Origin: Nocardia sp. BSTN01
GTDB taxonomy: Bacteria > Actinomycetota > Actinomycetes > Mycobacteriales > Mycobacteriaceae
DNA: 64,000 bases
Assembly (NCBI RefSeq): GCF_015354405.1
Contig: NZ_JADKYP010000011.1
Location: 1 to 64,000 of the forward strand
Reading direction: 5' to 3'
In this document: piece after piece, positions 61,973-64,000 of the stretch
Layout of the letters: each line of letters starts with the position of its first letter
Numbering within the stretch: position 1 is the stretch's first letter
Program-made: the position numbers and the translations under genes
Notes under the pieces: model-generated
Told to the model about the DNA's origin: nothing
The model's input: only the letters and a program-made list of their open reading frames with translations
Databases searched by the model: none

Positions 61973-62340
61973 GATTCGAATCCTCTCCCGGGACAGCGGA
62001 AGCGAGCAATCTCCGGGTGGGGTCGAATCCCATCGGTCACATGCGACTCACATCACACTTTCTCCCCATTTCTTCCCAGTGAGCTGCCAGGGAATCAACA
62101 GCGGCAACGCATTCGATTCACAGCGACGCGCACAAAGGTGGTAGTCGTAGCAGTTCACAACAGCGGGGGACGGCGGTCCGAAAGGTTCATAGCCACCGGC
62201 GATGACCGCCCGCCCGTGTGTCGTATCCGACCATCACGAAAGAAATTTCCACCAAGTTGTAACACCGCCGGTAGCGCGGCCCGATACGTCCCATGAACAC
62301 CGACGCAGGACCCAGATCTACCCGGGGAATGGAGAACACA
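61973..62340. other. Intergenic region upstream of prim-pol-like gene
   Basis: About 370 bases with no credible gene, flanking a divergent pair, so promoters for both are expected here. No clear palindrome, hairpin or tRNA was seen. The local sequence is less GC-rich than the coding parts, as usual for promoters. Confidence 0.45.
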
Positions 62341-62823
62341 GTGCGTACAGCGTTTCCGACTTCCGTCCACGCGGCGACGTTGGCCGCTACCGCGCAGGAC
62401 TACATCCAGCGCGGGTGGACGGTCGCTGAAACGGCCAACGGCATCTGCCTGATCACCGATGCGAATGTGTCGGGTATCGAGGTCGCCGGCGAACTGGCCG
62501 CGAACGTGCGCCGATTCCTGCGGGCCAACAACCTGTCCGGACCGGTGATCGAGATCCCGGGCGCCGAGCGCCGCGAGATCCACCTGGTGACCGGACTCGC
62601 CAAGGCCGCGATGGCGCTCGAGGCGCTGCGCGCGGCCGGCGCGATCGTCTACACCGACGGTGCGGGCATCCCGTTGCCGCCCACCCAGCTCTCGGCCGGC
62701 GAGGCCTGCTGGGGTGTAGCGCCGACCGAGGCCCGCTGGCTGCCGCCGGTCGTCGCGATCGCCGCGGCCGTGCGTTCGGCGAACTCCGGCCGCAAGCCGC
62801 AGGTCGCTCGGATCGCCAGCTGA
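62341..62823 (+). CDS. Hypothetical protein with weak prim-pol resemblance
   Basis: 160-residue protein. Segments ATAQDYIQRGWTVAETANGI near the start, IHLVTGLAKAAMALEALRAA in the middle, and GIPLPPTQLSAGEACWGVAP, then RWLPPVVAIAAAVRSA near the end, recall the opening and closing parts of bifunctional primase/polymerase N-terminal domains. The metal-binding Asp pair cannot be identified, so activity is doubtful. GTG 62341 with GGAG 6 bases upstream is preferred; ATG 62329 is in frame. A strong terminator follows directly, suggesting a monocistronic gene. Confidence 0.7.
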   Translation: MRTAFPTSVHAATLAATAQDYIQRGWTVAETANGICLITDANVSGIEVAGELAANVRRFLRANNLSGPVIEIPGAERREIHLVTGLAKAAMALEALRAAGAIVYTDGAGIPLPPTQLSAGEACWGVAPTEARWLPPVVAIAAAVRSANSGRKPQVARIAS

Positions 62824-62834
62824 ATCGACCATCC

Positions 62835-62872
62835 GCGAAACCGCGAGAACGACAGCGTTCTCGCGGTTTCGC
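62835..62872 (+). terminator. Rho-independent terminator
   Basis: Perfect 16-bp arms GCGAAACCGCGAGAAC/GTTCTCGCGGTTTCGC with a 6-base loop, followed by TGTTTTCG. 12 bases after the stop of the preceding gene. Confidence 0.92.
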
Positions 62873-62933
62873 TGTTTTCGTGCATTTCGGATGAATCGCG
62901 GCGCGACGACCGACCGCCGACGATGATGGATCC

Positions 62934-64000
62934 ATGTCGCGCGTCACCGCTGAAGCCCGGACCACCTACCGCACCTGCCCGCTGTGCGAGGCCGTCTGCG
63001 GACTCGAGATCACCCTGGACGCTCAGGACCGGGTGACGCGTGTGCGCGGCGACCGCGAGGACCCGTTCAGCCGGGGCTTCATCTGCCCGAAGGGCGCGAG
63101 CCTCGGGGCACTGGACGCCGACCCCGATCGGCTGGCCGAACCGATCATCCGGGATCGCGCCACCGACACCTGGCGGCAGGCCACCTGGGCCGAGGCCTTC
63201 GATCTGATCGCCGAGCGGGCCCCGGCCGTCCTCGACGAATACGGCCGCCAGGCCGCCGCGCTGTATCTGGGCAATCCGAATGCGCACACCGTCGCCGGCG
63301 CGCTGTACGTGCCGGCGCTGATCCGGGGGTTGAGCACGCGCAATCTGTACTCGGCCAGTACTGCCGATCAGATGCCGAAGCAGGTGTCGAGCGGGCTCAT
63401 GTTCGGCGATCCGCTCACGGTCGCCGTGCCCGATCTGGACCGCACCGACTATCTGCTGATGCTCGGCGCCAACCCGCTCGAATCCAACGGCTCGCTGTGC
63501 ACCGCACCGGACTATCCGGGCCGGTTGAAGGCACTGCGCAAGCGCGGCGGGCGCCTGGTCGTGGTCGATCCGCGGCGCACCCGCACCGCGGACCTCGCCG
63601 ACGAGCATCTGTTCATCCGCCCCGGCAGCGATGCGTATCTGCTGTTCGGCATCGTGCACACACTGTTCGCCGAGGACCTGGTCGATATCCGCGTCGAGGT
63701 GGCGGGCCTCGAGCAGATCCGTTCGGCCGCAGTCCCGTTCACTCCCGAGGCGGTGCAGGCACGCACCGGCATCGCGGCCGAGACCGTCGGGCGGCTGGCG
63801 CGGGAGCTGGCGGCGGCGCCGACGGCCGCGGTCTATGCGCGCATCGGCACCTGCACCGCCGAATTCGGCACCCTCACGCAGTGGCTGGTGGACGTGATCA
63901 ACGTGCTCACCGGCAATCTGGACCGGCCGGGCGGCGCGATGTTCGCCACCGCCGCCGCCCTGGGCATCGTGCGGACGCGGCCGTTCCGGCTCGGGCGCTG
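62934..64000 (+). CDS. Molybdopterin-dependent oxidoreductase, 3'-truncated by window edge
   Basis: Open frame from ATG 62934 to the window end (355 codons, no stop). The N terminus has a 4Fe-4S site CPLCEAVCGLEIT and, later, FICPKGASLGALDADPDRL (CxxCxxxC...C). Next come the molybdopterin-binding domains with AALYLGNPNAHTVAGALYVP, YLLMLGANPLESNGSLCTAP, LVVVDPRRTRTADLADEHLF, and ELAAAPTAAVYARIGTCTAE. This is the DMSO-reductase/formate-dehydrogenase superfamily, bis-MGD type, without a Tat signal, so cytosolic. The catalytic ligand (Ser/Cys/Sec) is not readable here. Full proteins are about 700-760 residues; at least half is missing. Confidence 0.92.
   Translation, partial: MSRVTAEARTTYRTCPLCEAVCGLEITLDAQDRVTRVRGDREDPFSRGFICPKGASLGALDADPDRLAEPIIRDRATDTWRQATWAEAFDLIAERAPAVLDEYGRQAAALYLGNPNAHTVAGALYVPALIRGLSTRNLYSASTADQMPKQVSSGLMFGDPLTVAVPDLDRTDYLLMLGANPLESNGSLCTAPDYPGRLKALRKRGGRLVVVDPRRTRTADLADEHLFIRPGSDAYLLFGIVHTLFAEDLVDIRVEVAGLEQIRSAAVPFTPEAVQARTGIAAETVGRLARELAAAPTAAVYARIGTCTAEFGTLTQWLVDVINVLTGNLDRPGGAMFATAAALGIVRTRPFRLGR

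Overview
The window is high-GC DNA from a mycolic-acid-bearing actinobacterium, most likely Nocardia. The evidence is the arabinogalactan galactan machinery (wzm, wzt, glfT1, glfT2), the C-terminal GQYL proteasome activator Bpa, MMPL exporters, mycothiol- and F420-type enzymes, an Ag85-like esterase and a DUF8020-type secreted protein. Gene order from tadA to glfT1 follows the Rv3752c-Rv3783 segment of Mycobacterium tuberculosis, with insertions. All functional calls come from reading motifs; no database search was run. Hand-counted sites may be off by one or two bases.

Region 1 (1-14.2 kb, accessory): two tandem MMPL exporters (the first cut by the window edge), an F420-type LLM oxidoreductase, and a tight minus-strand operon of GNAT acetyltransferase, a fully reducing one-module type I PKS without thioesterase, and an alpha-oxoamine synthase. 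This looks like a PKS whose chain is released by condensation with an amino acid to an aminoketone lipid, with acetylation and MMPL export as plausible later steps. It is the best candidate here for an undescribed system.

Region 2 (14.8-27.2 kb): tRNA-Ser(CGA), tadA with its partner gene, tyrA, a glycolipid-binding-type protein, a two-subunit ABC exporter with one degenerate ATP site, an orphan C5 cytosine methyltransferase with a Vsr endonuclease, a DUF998 membrane protein, a phytase-like lipoprotein and a mycothiol-dependent enzyme.

Region 3 (27.2-30.6 kb): small accessory patch with a crystallin-J1-like protein, a methyltransferase-like gene broken by an in-frame TGA, an XRE-TPR regulator, and a 36-codon ORF coupled by ATGA to an unknown gene.

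Region 4 (30.6-47.3 kb): tRNA-Arg(ACG), tRNA-Ser(GCT), tRNA-Ser(TGA), a dienelactone-hydrolase-like protein lacking its nucleophile, pat, an Ag85-like esterase, a Ni/Co permease, SDR/LysR, a 57-aa secreted peptide, MarR, quinone oxidoreductase, an Rv3778c-like protein lacking the PLP lysine, bpa, galactan export and priming (wzm-wzt-glfT1), rsgA and an SDR behind a perfect 22-bp palindrome.

Region 5 (47.4-64 kb): glfT2, GtrA, a GT2-DUF2142 pair, dTDP-rhamnose genes (rmlB alone; rmlA-rmlC together; no rmlD), a secreted DUF8020-type protein near a consensus CRP site, an HSL-type esterase, a divergent MFS/MarR pair, an XRE-DUF5753 regulator, a DUF4282 protein, a prim-pol-like small protein, and the start of a molybdopterin oxidoreductase. 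Galactan and rhamnose linker genes together make this a cell-envelope-rich segment.
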